Of a DNA stretch of 19,550 nt, positions 13,122 to 19,550 are shown piece after piece. The position numbers were made by a program, and so were the translations under genes. Positions within the stretch are counted from its first letter, which is position 1, and the number at the start of each line of letters is the position of its first letter. The notes beneath the pieces are model-generated. The model was given only the letters and a program-made list of their open reading frames with translations. It did not search any database and was not told the origin of the DNA. Source of the DNA: JANMJD01 sp031371195 (GTDB lineage: Bacteria; Actinomycetota; Acidimicrobiia; Acidimicrobiales; Ilumatobacteraceae); NCBI GenBank assembly GCA_031371195.1, contig JANMJD010000275.1, positions 1-19,550 of the forward strand, given 5' to 3'.

Positions 13122-14603
13122 TCACAGGCCGACCTCGATGGCCTTGTCGAGCATTTGCTGGGCGATCGGGCCCGCCAGGCGACCGCCCGTGCCGGCGGAA
13201 ATCTCGTCCGTGGTGCCCTTGAGCATGACGGAAATCGCCAGACGGGGGGCCTCGGCGGGGGCGAACGCCATGATCCAGGCGTGTGAGCGCTGAGGTTCGC
13301 CCTTGGCGTTGAGCTGGGCCGTTCCGGTCTTGGCGGCCGCCTGCACCCCGTTGGCGAGCTGCATACAGCACTTGGCGGTGCCCTCGTTGACCACCTTGAT
13401 CATCAGCTGGGTGAGGGTGGCCGCTGTGGCGGGCGTCATCGGCGTACGCCACACGCTCTGCTGGGCCGTCGACAGGGTGCGACCGTCATGGTCACGGGTC
13501 TCGGCAACGACGTAGGGGGCCATCATGTTGCCGCCATTGGCCACGCTGCCGGCGATCATCGCCATCTGCAGGGGCGTCACCGCGTCATCGTTCTGCCCGA
13601 AGCCGCGGATGGCGAGCAGTGGGATGTTGTCCTTGAAGTCGGCCACTGTGCCGAAGTGGCTGGCCGCCGGCCGGGGAAGGTCGATCGGGGGCGCCTCGTT
13701 GAGTCCGAAGCGATTGGCGGCGAGCACCATCTTGTCGGCGCCCAACTCCACGGCCAACCGGGCGAACGGGGTGTTGCAACTCTTGGCGAACACCGTGGCG
13801 AAGTCGCCACCACAGGTCGATCCCCCGTAGTTCTCGATCGGATCGGTGGTCTGGGGCGGGGTGTAGGCGTTCTCGGTGTCGAACACTCGGTCGATGGTGA
13901 GCCCTCCGGTCTCCAGGGCCGCGGTTGTCGTGACCACCTTGAACGTCGAGCCGGGCATGTATCGCTCCTGGTAGGCGTTGGCGAGCAGCGGCTTGCCGGG
14001 TGCCGCATTGAGGAACGTGATCGCCTTTTCGGCATCGGCCGAGGTATGCACGGCGATCTGGTTGGGGTCGAAGGTCGGCTCGCTGTACATCGCCAGTACG
14101 GCGCCGCTGCGCGGATCGAGCATCACCACCGAGCCCTCCCGGCCGGCGAGCAGATCGCGGGCGACGAGTTGCAGGTCGGCGCGCACGGTCAACGCCACCG
14201 AGCCGGAGGTGTCGAGGTTGCGGTCGAAGATGTTGGGCAGGGCGTTGACGTTCTGGTCGGTGGTCCGCCCCGACAGCACCTTGTCCTGCACCTTCTCGAC
14301 CTGCGTCGCCCCGAAGGCGTACGACCAGTAGCCGGTGATATCGGCGAACAACCCACCGGTCGGATAGTTCCGCTGGTACTTGAACCGATCGTCGGTCGAC
14401 GGCAACGACTCGGCGACCGTCACCCCATCGGCGCTGACGATCGGACCGCGATTGCGGTTGAAATCGCGCGTCGTCTGGCGGCTGTTTCGCACATCGGCGT
14501 TCAGTTGGGTCGACTTCGACACCTGGAGCACATTGAGCTGCACGAACAACGCCAGGTAGGCGATCAGCAGCCCGACTGCGAGACGGCGGATGCGTGAGTT
14601 CAT
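13122..14603 (-). CDS. pbpA: Class B penicillin-binding protein PbpA (peptidoglycan transpeptidase)
   Basis: A 493-residue membrane-anchored DD-transpeptidase that cross-links stem peptides outside the cytoplasmic membrane. One helix (about 8-28) is followed by a short non-penicillin-binding region and the catalytic domain from about 155. All three active-site motifs are intact: Ser219-T-F-Lys222 in MPGSTFKVV, SCN (275-277) and KTGTAQ (425-430). Cys264, Cys276, Cys412 and Cys413 are candidates for disulphides outside the cell. Length matches mycobacterial PbpA (around 490). ATG 14603 is 13 nt after the rodA stop, with no strong Shine-Dalgarno, so translation probably follows from rodA. It should work with RodA as a glycosyltransferase-transpeptidase pair under PknB control. 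Confidence 0.95.
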   Translation of the reverse strand: MNSRIRRLAVGLLIAYLALFVQLNVLQVSKSTQLNADVRNSRQTTRDFNRNRGPIVSADGVTVAESLPSTDDRFKYQRNYPTGGLFADITGYWSYAFGATQVEKVQDKVLSGRTTDQNVNALPNIFDRNLDTSGSVALTVRADLQLVARDLLAGREGSVVMLDPRSGAVLAMYSEPTFDPNQIAVHTSADAEKAITFLNAAPGKPLLANAYQERYMPGSTFKVVTTTAALETGGLTIDRVFDTENAYTPPQTTDPIENYGGSTCGGDFATVFAKSCNTPFARLAVELGADKMVLAANRFGLNEAPPIDLPRPAASHFGTVADFKDNIPLLAIRGFGQNDDAVTPLQMAMIAGSVANGGNMMAPYVVAETRDHDGRTLSTAQQSVWRTPMTPATAATLTQLMIKVVNEGTAKCCMQLANGVQAAAKTGTAQLNAKGEPQRSHAWIMAFAPAEAPRLAISVMLKGTTDEISAGTGGRLAGPIAQQMLDKAIEVGL

Positions 14604-14616
14604 ACGGTGGCTCGAC

Positions 14617-16026
14617 TCATGCGATCACCGTGGCGTCCTTGCCCGCCTTCTTCGACGCCTTGGCAAACCGGCGCAGCGCCCGCTTCTCTCCCGGATCGAG
14701 TTCGTCGGGGACCTCGCCGAGCCTTCGGGCTCCCGAGTCGCTGATCCGCATCAACAGGGCCAGGAGCACATAATTGGCCACCAGCGACGAACCGCCGTAG
14801 CTGACGAACGGCAGTGTGACCCCCGTCAGCGGCAGTACCCGGATGACCCCGGCGATGATGATGAACGCCTGCACGCCGATGATCGTCGTCAGCCCGGTGG
14901 CCAGCAGTTTCTCGAACGGGCGATCGGCACGCAGCGCGCAGCGCAGCCCGGCGCCGATCATCAGAATGAATGCGAGCAGCACGGCCGTCGCCCCGAACAG
15001 GCCGAGCTCCTCGCCGATGACGGCGAAGATGAAGTCGTTCTTGGCCTCGGGGATCTTGTTCGGGGTGCCGAGACCCAGGCCGGTGCCGGCGATGCCGCCG
15101 TTGCCGAGGGCGAACATCGCCTGGACGATCTGGTAGCCCTTGCCGTCGCTGGGGGAGGCGTAACGGCTCCACGGGTCGAGCCAGATGTCGACGCGGTCCT
15201 GGACGTGACTGAAGATCTTCCAGGCGATGTACGCCCCGCCGGCGAACAGCATCGTGCCGATCGCCAGGAAGCTCGCCCGTTCGGTGGCCACCCACAACAA
15301 CACGATGAACAGGGCGAAGAACAACAACGACGAACCGAGGTCGCGTTGGCCGACCATCACCAGCACGCTCACCGCCCAGGCGGCGACGAGGGGGAACAGA
15401 TGGCGGGGCTCGGGCAGATTGAACGGGCCGACGCGCCAGGTCCCCGCGGCGATCAGCTCACGATGCTCGGTGAGATAGCCGGCGAAGAACAGCGCCAGGC
15501 AGACTTTGGCCAGTTCACCGGGCTGAAATCCGATCGGGCCGATACGCACCCAGATCCGCGCTCCGGTGCCGAAGGTGCGCCCCACGCCGGGGACGAACGG
15601 CAACAGCAACAGGCCGACACCGACGATCAGAAACGTCCACTGGTAGTTGCGCAGGTCGTTGGAGCGTCGCACGACGAGGAGCACAGCGATGTAGGCAGCC
15701 ACCCCGACGAAGGTCCACGTGGCCTGCAGCCCGGCCAGTCGTTTGGCGTCGAGGCGGGCGAGCATGGTGAAGCCGATGCCGTTGAGCAGGGCGGCGAGTG
15801 GGAGCAACACGGCGTCGGCGCCCTTGGCGAGTCGGCGGGTGGCGATGTGGGCGGCGATCAGCAGACCGAGGACCACGCCGAGGAACGGTCCGAGTTTGGC
15901 GGGGATGTTCGCGTCGAGTCCGAGCGCGGAGAGGGTGTAGCCGCAGGTCGTGATCACCCCGGCAAACACCACCAGGCCCAGCTCGGTGTTCCGCCGGGAG
16001 GCAGCCAGTGCCGATGTGCGACTCAC
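14617..16026 (-). CDS. rodA: SEDS peptidoglycan glycosyltransferase (RodA/FtsW family)
   Basis: A 469-residue SEDS protein that polymerises lipid II into glycan strands, with about ten to twelve membrane helices. Key regions are GFQPGELAKV (166-175), the loop VDIWLDPWSRYASPSDGKGY (279-298) with the likely catalytic Asp284, ALGNGGIAGTGLGLG (306-320), and TGVTLPFVSYGGSSLVANY (401-419). The partner transpeptidase pbpA follows directly, and 469 residues fits mycobacterial RodA. A longer version of this frame starts at 16380, but its extra 118 residues are Arg/His-rich, unlike a SEDS protein, and lie antisense-frame within pstP. GTG 16026 overlaps the pstP stop as GTGA, so translation is probably coupled. 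RodA rather than FtsW is inferred from the cluster. The C-terminus is a basic cytoplasmic tail with RRFAKASKKAGKDA. Confidence 0.95.
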   Translation of the reverse strand: MSRTSALAASRRNTELGLVVFAGVITTCGYTLSALGLDANIPAKLGPFLGVVLGLLIAAHIATRRLAKGADAVLLPLAALLNGIGFTMLARLDAKRLAGLQATWTFVGVAAYIAVLLVVRRSNDLRNYQWTFLIVGVGLLLLPFVPGVGRTFGTGARIWVRIGPIGFQPGELAKVCLALFFAGYLTEHRELIAAGTWRVGPFNLPEPRHLFPLVAAWAVSVLVMVGQRDLGSSLLFFALFIVLLWVATERASFLAIGTMLFAGGAYIAWKIFSHVQDRVDIWLDPWSRYASPSDGKGYQIVQAMFALGNGGIAGTGLGLGTPNKIPEAKNDFIFAVIGEELGLFGATAVLLAFILMIGAGLRCALRADRPFEKLLATGLTTIIGVQAFIIIAGVIRVLPLTGVTLPFVSYGGSSLVANYVLLALLMRISDSGARRLGEVPDELDPGEKRALRRFAKASKKAGKDATVIA

Positions 16027-17675
16027 GGGGTACTCGACCCCGCAACCGTGGTCTCCACCGCAGGTGTCGCCGGCGGAGGCGTGGTCGCACTGGTTGCCCC
16101 ACCGTCGATGCTGCCGATAGTCGGTACCGGAGTCGTGCCGGCAGATGGGTCGGCCGGCGGGCTCGTGCCGGGCGACGGACTGCTGTCGACGGTCGTTCCG
16201 CGCCCGACCAGGGTGGTCACGATCGAGACGTCGGGAGCAGTGGTCGAATGGGTTTCGATGTAGCTGATAGCCAGGTCGACCGAGTCGAACTCCGGGCGAT
16301 TGGCGATCGCCGCCACGTCGCTCGGCGGTAGGTCCGACTTCTTCTGGGTGGCGATGGCGGCGACGGTTGGGTCGAACCACAGCACGCCGTCGGGGCGGCC
16401 CTTGTAGACGACGATGTCGTTGCCGCGGTAGTCGACGAAGTACCCCGAACGGGCATAGGCGGCGATCATCACGAACCCGACGACGAACACGGCGGCCACG
16501 GCAGCGACGAATCCGATCGTGCCCAGCGTGATCCGCCGCCGCGGGCGGCCGTCGTCGAAGGCCCCACTCTCGTAGCCGCCTGCGGCGACGTCGGGCGTGT
16601 CGTAGTCCCGGTCGGTGACGTCACCGGGAACGCCGACCCGGCTGACCAGTTCGTGGGCACTCGGCGGGGCGAACTCGGCCGGGTCGGCCGAGCCGGAGGA
16701 CGGCGTCGCGGTGCCGGCGCCCAGTGGTTTGCCGAGGGCGCGGGTGATGTCGTCACCCTCCGGGCCCAGGTCGACATCGGTCTCAACGGTGTCGGCCGGG
16801 ACGATCTTGAGCGATGACACCCCGGCTCCGAGCACGCCCGATGGCGTGGTGTCACCCGAGTGGTCGTCGGCCCATCGTCCCTGCCCCGACATCTCGCCGG
16901 CGCGGTGCGGCTCGAGGTCGAGGGCCAGTTCCTGGGTGACCGATTCGGCACCCTCGACAACATCGACCACGACGACGGTGATGTTGTCGCGTCCGCCGTT
17001 GCGGTTGGCGGTGGCGACCAACCGGTCGGCGACGTCCTGCGGATCGACGATGTCCGTGGCCAGGTCGCCGATGATCGTGTCGAGCACCTCGTCGACGAGC
17101 CCGTCGGAGCACAGGATGAAACGGTCGCCGGCCACTATCGGCATCGTCCAGGCGTCGATCCTGACGACCGGCTCGATCCCCAGGGCGCGGGTGACGATGT
17201 TGCGATGAGGGTGGGCGCGGGCCTCGGTCGGAGTGATCTGCCCGGTGGCGATCAATTCCTGCACGTAGGAGTGGTCGACGCTCAGTTGGGTGAGGCGACC
17301 GTTGCGGATGGCATATGCACGCGAGTCACCCACGTTGACCAGGCCGAACAGGATCTCGCCATCGTGTCGAACGGGGGCGATGGCGGTGAGCGTGGTGCCC
17401 ATGCCGTGTTGGTCGACGCGGGTGTGTGAAGCCTGGAAGATCTGTCGATTGGCGACGTCGACGGCGTCGACGAGGACATCGAGATCGGCGGTGACCGAGG
17501 TCTTCAACCGAGCGCGCAACACGTCGACGGCCATCGCCGCGGCCACCTCGCCGGCGAGATGGCCGCCCATCCCGTCGGCCACGACGAACAGACGGTCATC
17601 GGCGCTGAAGGCGTCCTCGTTGGCCGTCCGCAGACGCCCGACATCAGTGGCCGCACCCCAGTGGAAACGGGTCAT
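16023..17675 (-). CDS. pstP: PP2C-family Ser/Thr phosphatase PstP
   Basis: A 550-residue membrane phosphatase that removes phosphates put on by PknB. The cytoplasmic PP2C domain (about 5-240) shows DVGRLRTANEDAF (11-23), VVADGMGGH (31-39) with metal-binding Asp34, GMGTTLTAI (91-99), NVGDSRAYAI (114-123), LCSDGLVDEV (188-197) with Asp191 and GGRDNITVVVVD (227-238) with Asp230. A long acidic, low-complexity linker (about 242-380) precedes one helix (384-406), then an external domain (410-490) and a Ser/Thr/Pro-rich end (491-550). The linker makes it longer than mycobacterial PstP (about 514). ATG 17675 shares one base with the fhaB stop (TGATG), and the stop overlaps rodA, so translation is coupled on both sides. 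An apparent longer frame upstream is an out-of-frame shadow of fhaB. Confidence 0.95.
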   Translation of the reverse strand: MTRFHWGAATDVGRLRTANEDAFSADDRLFVVADGMGGHLAGEVAAAMAVDVLRARLKTSVTADLDVLVDAVDVANRQIFQASHTRVDQHGMGTTLTAIAPVRHDGEILFGLVNVGDSRAYAIRNGRLTQLSVDHSYVQELIATGQITPTEARAHPHRNIVTRALGIEPVVRIDAWTMPIVAGDRFILCSDGLVDEVLDTIIGDLATDIVDPQDVADRLVATANRNGGRDNITVVVVDVVEGAESVTQELALDLEPHRAGEMSGQGRWADDHSGDTTPSGVLGAGVSSLKIVPADTVETDVDLGPEGDDITRALGKPLGAGTATPSSGSADPAEFAPPSAHELVSRVGVPGDVTDRDYDTPDVAAGGYESGAFDDGRPRRRITLGTIGFVAAVAAVFVVGFVMIAAYARSGYFVDYRGNDIVVYKGRPDGVLWFDPTVAAIATQKKSDLPPSDVAAIANRPEFDSVDLAISYIETHSTTAPDVSIVTTLVGRGTTVDSSPSPGTSPPADPSAGTTPVPTIGSIDGGATSATTPPPATPAVETTVAGSSTP

Positions 17676-18223
17676 CAGCTGGTCTCCAGCACGGTGTTGC
17701 CGATCTGCAGGCGGTCGCCCTTCGACAGCGCCGTCGCCGACGACAGGCGGGTGCCGTTGAGAAAGCTGCCGTTGGTCGAGCCGAGGTCCTCGACGAAGGT
17801 GGCCGCCCCCTGACGGAACACCCGGGCATGGAGCCCGGAGAGGAAGGCGTCGTCGGTGAGCGAGATGGTGCACCCCTCGCCTCGGCCGAGGGTGAGCTCG
17901 TCGCCGAGCGGGTACGTCACCCCCTTCATCGAGCGGGGTTCGATAATCGTCAGCCGGGTGACGGCACCGCGGGCCGGCCGCTTCTCGCGCGGATTGCGCG
18001 TCGGTGGCTGATATGCGGGTCGGTCGGTGGGGGTCGTGCCCTCCCCGTGCGCCTGGGGGGCGCCCCGTGCGCCCGAGGGAACGTGGGCCGGGGCGCGCGA
18101 GTCGGTGGCCTGGACTTTGGCGGAGCGGACCTCACTCCATACGGCCCACAGGACGCGGGCGAAGAACAGGTAGAGCAGGACCAGCAGGCAGATCTTCAGG
18201 GCTCCCAGCAGCTGATCGCTCAC
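17675..18223 (-). CDS. fhaB: FHA-domain membrane protein FhaB (FipA)
   Basis: A 182-residue protein with an N-terminal membrane helix (about 7-28), a Pro/Arg-rich cytoplasmic linker (35-87) and one FHA domain (about 90-180) that binds phosphothreonine on PknB targets. Typical FHA residues are Arg114 in LGRGEG, Ser129-x2-His132 in FLSGLHARV, and Asn151 in DLGSTNGSFLNG. In mycobacteria it helps join FtsZ with FtsQ during division under stress. GTG 18223 is chosen because the hydrophobic helix begins right after it; the longer frame upstream is a shadow of fhaA. It starts 16 nt after the fhaA stop and its stop overlaps the pstP start, so it is mid-operon. Confidence 0.93.
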   Translation of the reverse strand: MSDQLLGALKICLLVLLYLFFARVLWAVWSEVRSAKVQATDSRAPAHVPSGARGAPQAHGEGTTPTDRPAYQPPTRNPREKRPARGAVTRLTIIEPRSMKGVTYPLGDELTLGRGEGCTISLTDDAFLSGLHARVFRQGAATFVEDLGSTNGSFLNGTRLSSATALSKGDRLQIGNTVLETS

Positions 18224-18239
18224 GACCGACCCGCGTTCG

Positions 18240-18902
18240 TCAAGACGCCTCGAACCGGATGTGAGTCGTGCCCAGGCTGAGGATGTCGCCGTCCTGCAGG
18301 CCGCGTTCGCCGTCGATGCGCACGCCATTGACCTTGGTGCCGTTGGTCGACCCGAGATCGACGGCGATGTAGCCCGTGCCCTGGGGGCGAACCTCGGAGT
18401 GGCGGCGGCTGACATTGGGATCGTTGAGCATGATCGAGCAGTCGGGCATGCGACCGAGGGTGATTACGGAGTCCTTGAGGGCGACGCGCTCGCCCGAGGG
18501 AAGGACGAGCGAGCCGGCTCCGGCTCCGCCGCCGACTTCTTTCATGGCCGAGGTGACGCCGAAACGGCCGGGCTTGAGCTTGTTGTCGACGGCGAGTTCG
18601 ACCCGGACCGGGCCCATGAAGTGGTAGCCCTCGTTGCGGGCGTACTCGCGGGCTGCCTCGCTCAACTCCGAGACGAGTGCCTCGTCGATGTCGGCGAATC
18701 CGGCGTGGTCGTTGGCACTGAGCCAGAACGTGAACTGGTTGGGCACGATGCGCCGACCCTTGACGTCGACCGACCGATGCTCGTCCATTTCACGGACAAG
18801 ACGGCGCCCGAGTTCGATGGGTTTGACGCTGGCCTTGAAGGCGCGGGAGAACACACCCTCGACCATACGCTCTACGCCATGCTCAAATGATTGCAGTCCC
18901 AC
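18240..18902 (-). CDS. fhaA: FhaA: DUF3662 domain plus FHA domain
   Basis: A 220-residue cytoplasmic protein, first gene of the cluster. The N-terminal DUF3662 domain (1-115, beginning GLQSFEHGVERMVEGVFSRAF) is joined by a short Gly-rich linker (about 120-131) to an FHA domain (147-218) with LGRMPDCSI, DPNVSRRHSEV and DLGSTNGTKVNG; Arg151, Ser165, His168 and Asn187 are the phosphothreonine-binding set. In mycobacteria FhaA binds the phosphorylated pseudokinase domain of the lipid II flippase MviN and regulates wall precursor export. Mycobacterial FhaA is over 500 residues because of a long disordered linker; here the linker is nearly absent, so this is a compact form, not a truncation. GTG 18902 has a TAGCCT box ending 10 nt upstream and no Shine-Dalgarno. 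Confidence 0.93.
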   Translation of the reverse strand: MGLQSFEHGVERMVEGVFSRAFKASVKPIELGRRLVREMDEHRSVDVKGRRIVPNQFTFWLSANDHAGFADIDEALVSELSEAAREYARNEGYHFMGPVRVELAVDNKLKPGRFGVTSAMKEVGGGAGAGSLVLPSGERVALKDSVITLGRMPDCSIMLNDPNVSRRHSEVRPQGTGYIAVDLGSTNGTKVNGVRIDGERGLQDGDILSLGTTHIRFEAS

Positions 18903-18912
18903 AGCGTCGATC

Positions 18913-18918
18913 AGGCTA
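18913..18918 (-). promoter_or_regulatory. -10-like hexamer for the fhaA-pknB cluster
   Basis: TAGCCT on the minus strand ends 10 nt before GTG 18902. The gap to the divergent 19004 gene is about 100 bp, so this is the likely main promoter of all six genes. No good -35 box is seen. Confidence 0.45.
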
Positions 18919-18990
18919 GCGCTGCTTCGGGGACACTCCCTTGACCTGCACCGCCGCCCGAATCCGCCCCGCCGGTGGCCGATCGTTGAC

Positions 18991-18996
18991 TAGCGT
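18991..18996 (+). promoter_or_regulatory. -10-like hexamer for the DUF1905 gene
   Basis: TAGCGT ends 7 nt before ATG 19004, which fits a leaderless transcript. It supports this start over in-frame codons further upstream (from 18941). Confidence 0.5.
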
Positions 18997-19003
18997 TGGG
19001 TTC

Positions 19004-19306
19004 ATGCTCGACTCGCGCTGCTCGTTCGCCGCCGAGGTGTGGGAGCACTCAGGCTCGGGGTCGTGGCACTTCGTGAGCCTGCCGGAGGACGAGGCCGACG
19101 ACATCGAGGAGATGTTCGGTCATCACGCCGCCGGTTTCGGGTCGATCCGCGTCGAAGTCACCGTCGGTCGCACCGTGTGGCGCACCTCGATCTTCCCCGA
19201 TGCCAAGCAGGCGACGTGCGTGCTGCCGATGAAGAAGGCAGTACGCGTCGCCGAGGGTTTGCAGGCCGGGACCGTCGCCGAGATCCGACTCGAAGTACTC
19301 CACTGA
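19004..19306 (+). CDS. DUF1905 domain protein
   Basis: A 100-residue single-domain protein matching the DUF1905 pattern: FAAEVWEHSGSGSWHFVSLP near the start, a short acidic helix (DEADDIEEMF), GFGSIRVEVTVGRTVWRTSIFPD, then LPMKKAVRVAEGLQAGTVAEIRLEV at the end. The fold is a small beta-barrel; no enzymatic role is established, and in some proteins it precedes a bacteriocin-protection (YdeI/OmpD-associated-like) domain, which is absent here. It is expressed divergently from fhaA and probably stands alone, followed after 69 bp by a sigma-factor-like gene. Cysteines are present but no metal motif. Family call is fairly firm, function unknown. Confidence 0.75.
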   Translation: MLDSRCSFAAEVWEHSGSGSWHFVSLPEDEADDIEEMFGHHAAGFGSIRVEVTVGRTVWRTSIFPDAKQATCVLPMKKAVRVAEGLQAGTVAEIRLEVLH

Positions 19307-19375
19307 CCTGGCCCGACGCGGCCGATCCGGTCGAACCGAAAGGATTCCGCGGGCTGCGGACTCTTGGGCGTTGTG

Positions 19376-19550
19376 ATGGCGATTGACGACGACACGCTCG
19401 ACGACCGGGCGGCCCGCTACGGGCGAGTGGTTGCTCCGATCGAGGATCGTCTGCGCAGAGCCCTGGTTGCTCGCTACGGAGTCGACGTCGGTTGTGACGC
19501 TGCGGCGGATTCTCTGGCGTGGGCCTGGGAACATCTCGACCGGGTCGAGC
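19376..19550 (+). CDS. Probable sigma-70-family RNA polymerase sigma factor (partial, 3' end outside window)
   Basis: Only the first 58 residues are present. The segment EDRLRRALVARYGVDVGCDAAADSLAWAWEHLDRVE resembles the start of sigma region 2 in ECF-type factors, where an acidic, Trp/Ala-rich helix (ADALAWAWEHWDR-like) packs on the core polymerase. No -10-recognition or region 4 sequence falls inside the window, so the call rests on this short match. ATG 19376 is chosen; GTG 19373 lies directly before it. A short palindrome TCCGC/GCGGA (19346-19360) lies just upstream. Confidence 0.55.
   Translation, partial: MAIDDDTLDDRAARYGRVVAPIEDRLRRALVARYGVDVGCDAAADSLAWAWEHLDRVE

Noticed and set aside
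14590..16263. 557-residue open frame on the plus strand
   Set aside because: It is antisense to rodA and the pstP end, both firmly identified; composition is low-complexity.
16027..16380. N-terminal extension of RodA
   Set aside because: The extra 118 residues are hydrophilic Arg/His-rich, unlike SEDS proteins, and the region codes for PstP in another frame; GTG 16026 overlapping the pstP stop is the sensible start.

Overview
The window is GC-rich and densely coded. It carries a hallmark actinobacterial cell-division and cell-wall signalling cluster: fhaA-fhaB-pstP-rodA-pbpA-pknB on the minus strand, with a pabA/trpG-type amidotransferase and crgA next to it. This gene order is the one known from mycobacteria, where it lies close to oriC, so the organism is an actinobacterium. 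The absence of pknA, the short FhaA and the unusual Thr-rich PknB tail point away from mycobacteria and towards a deeper lineage such as Acidimicrobiia. That placement is an inference without a database search.

Layout. 1-1439 (-): a Fic-domain protein, cut by the left edge, with a winged-helix-like N-terminus. 1551-3479 (+): a compact set of a small one-pass membrane protein, an ApbE-type flavin transferase and a ferric-reductase-like haem membrane protein, probably a membrane redox unit. 3483-4721 (+): a class III aminotransferase. 4909-6852 (+): a large polytopic glycosyltransferase-like membrane protein containing an in-frame 18-bp tandem repeat. 6966-8135 (+): a thiolase. 8116-9369 (-): the NhaA antiporter, overlapping the thiolase tail to tail. 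9438-9704 (+): a small membrane protein with a zinc-ribbon-like tail. 9799-10152 (-): crgA. 10248-10823 (+): pabA/trpG. 10934-18902 (-): the six-gene pknB-to-fhaA cluster, with very short gaps or overlapping stop/start codons. 19004-19306 (+): a DUF1905 protein. 19376 to the right edge (+): the start of a probable sigma-70-family factor.

How the genes fit together. RodA (SEDS glycosyltransferase) and PbpA (class B transpeptidase) form a peptidoglycan polymerase/cross-linker pair. PknB senses wall fragments through external PASTA domains and phosphorylates division and wall proteins; PstP reverses this; FhaA and FhaB read phosphothreonines; CrgA links the divisome with wall synthesis. All six cluster genes look co-transcribed from a promoter just upstream of fhaA, with a possible second promoter in front of pknB.

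Non-coding signals. Eight genes have a TANNNT hexamer ending 6-10 nt before the start codon and no Shine-Dalgarno, which suggests leaderless or nearly leaderless transcripts; the thiolase and nhaA instead have clear Shine-Dalgarno sequences. Other signals are a GC-rich tandem repeat array between the convergent pabA and pknB, a pair of DnaA-box-like 9-mers between the convergent 9438 gene and crgA, a long inverted repeat between the aminotransferase and the glycosyltransferase, and several small hairpins. I see no CRISPR array, RNA gene, insertion sequence or phage gene. No stretch over 300 bases lacks a gene; the longest gap is 4722-4908.
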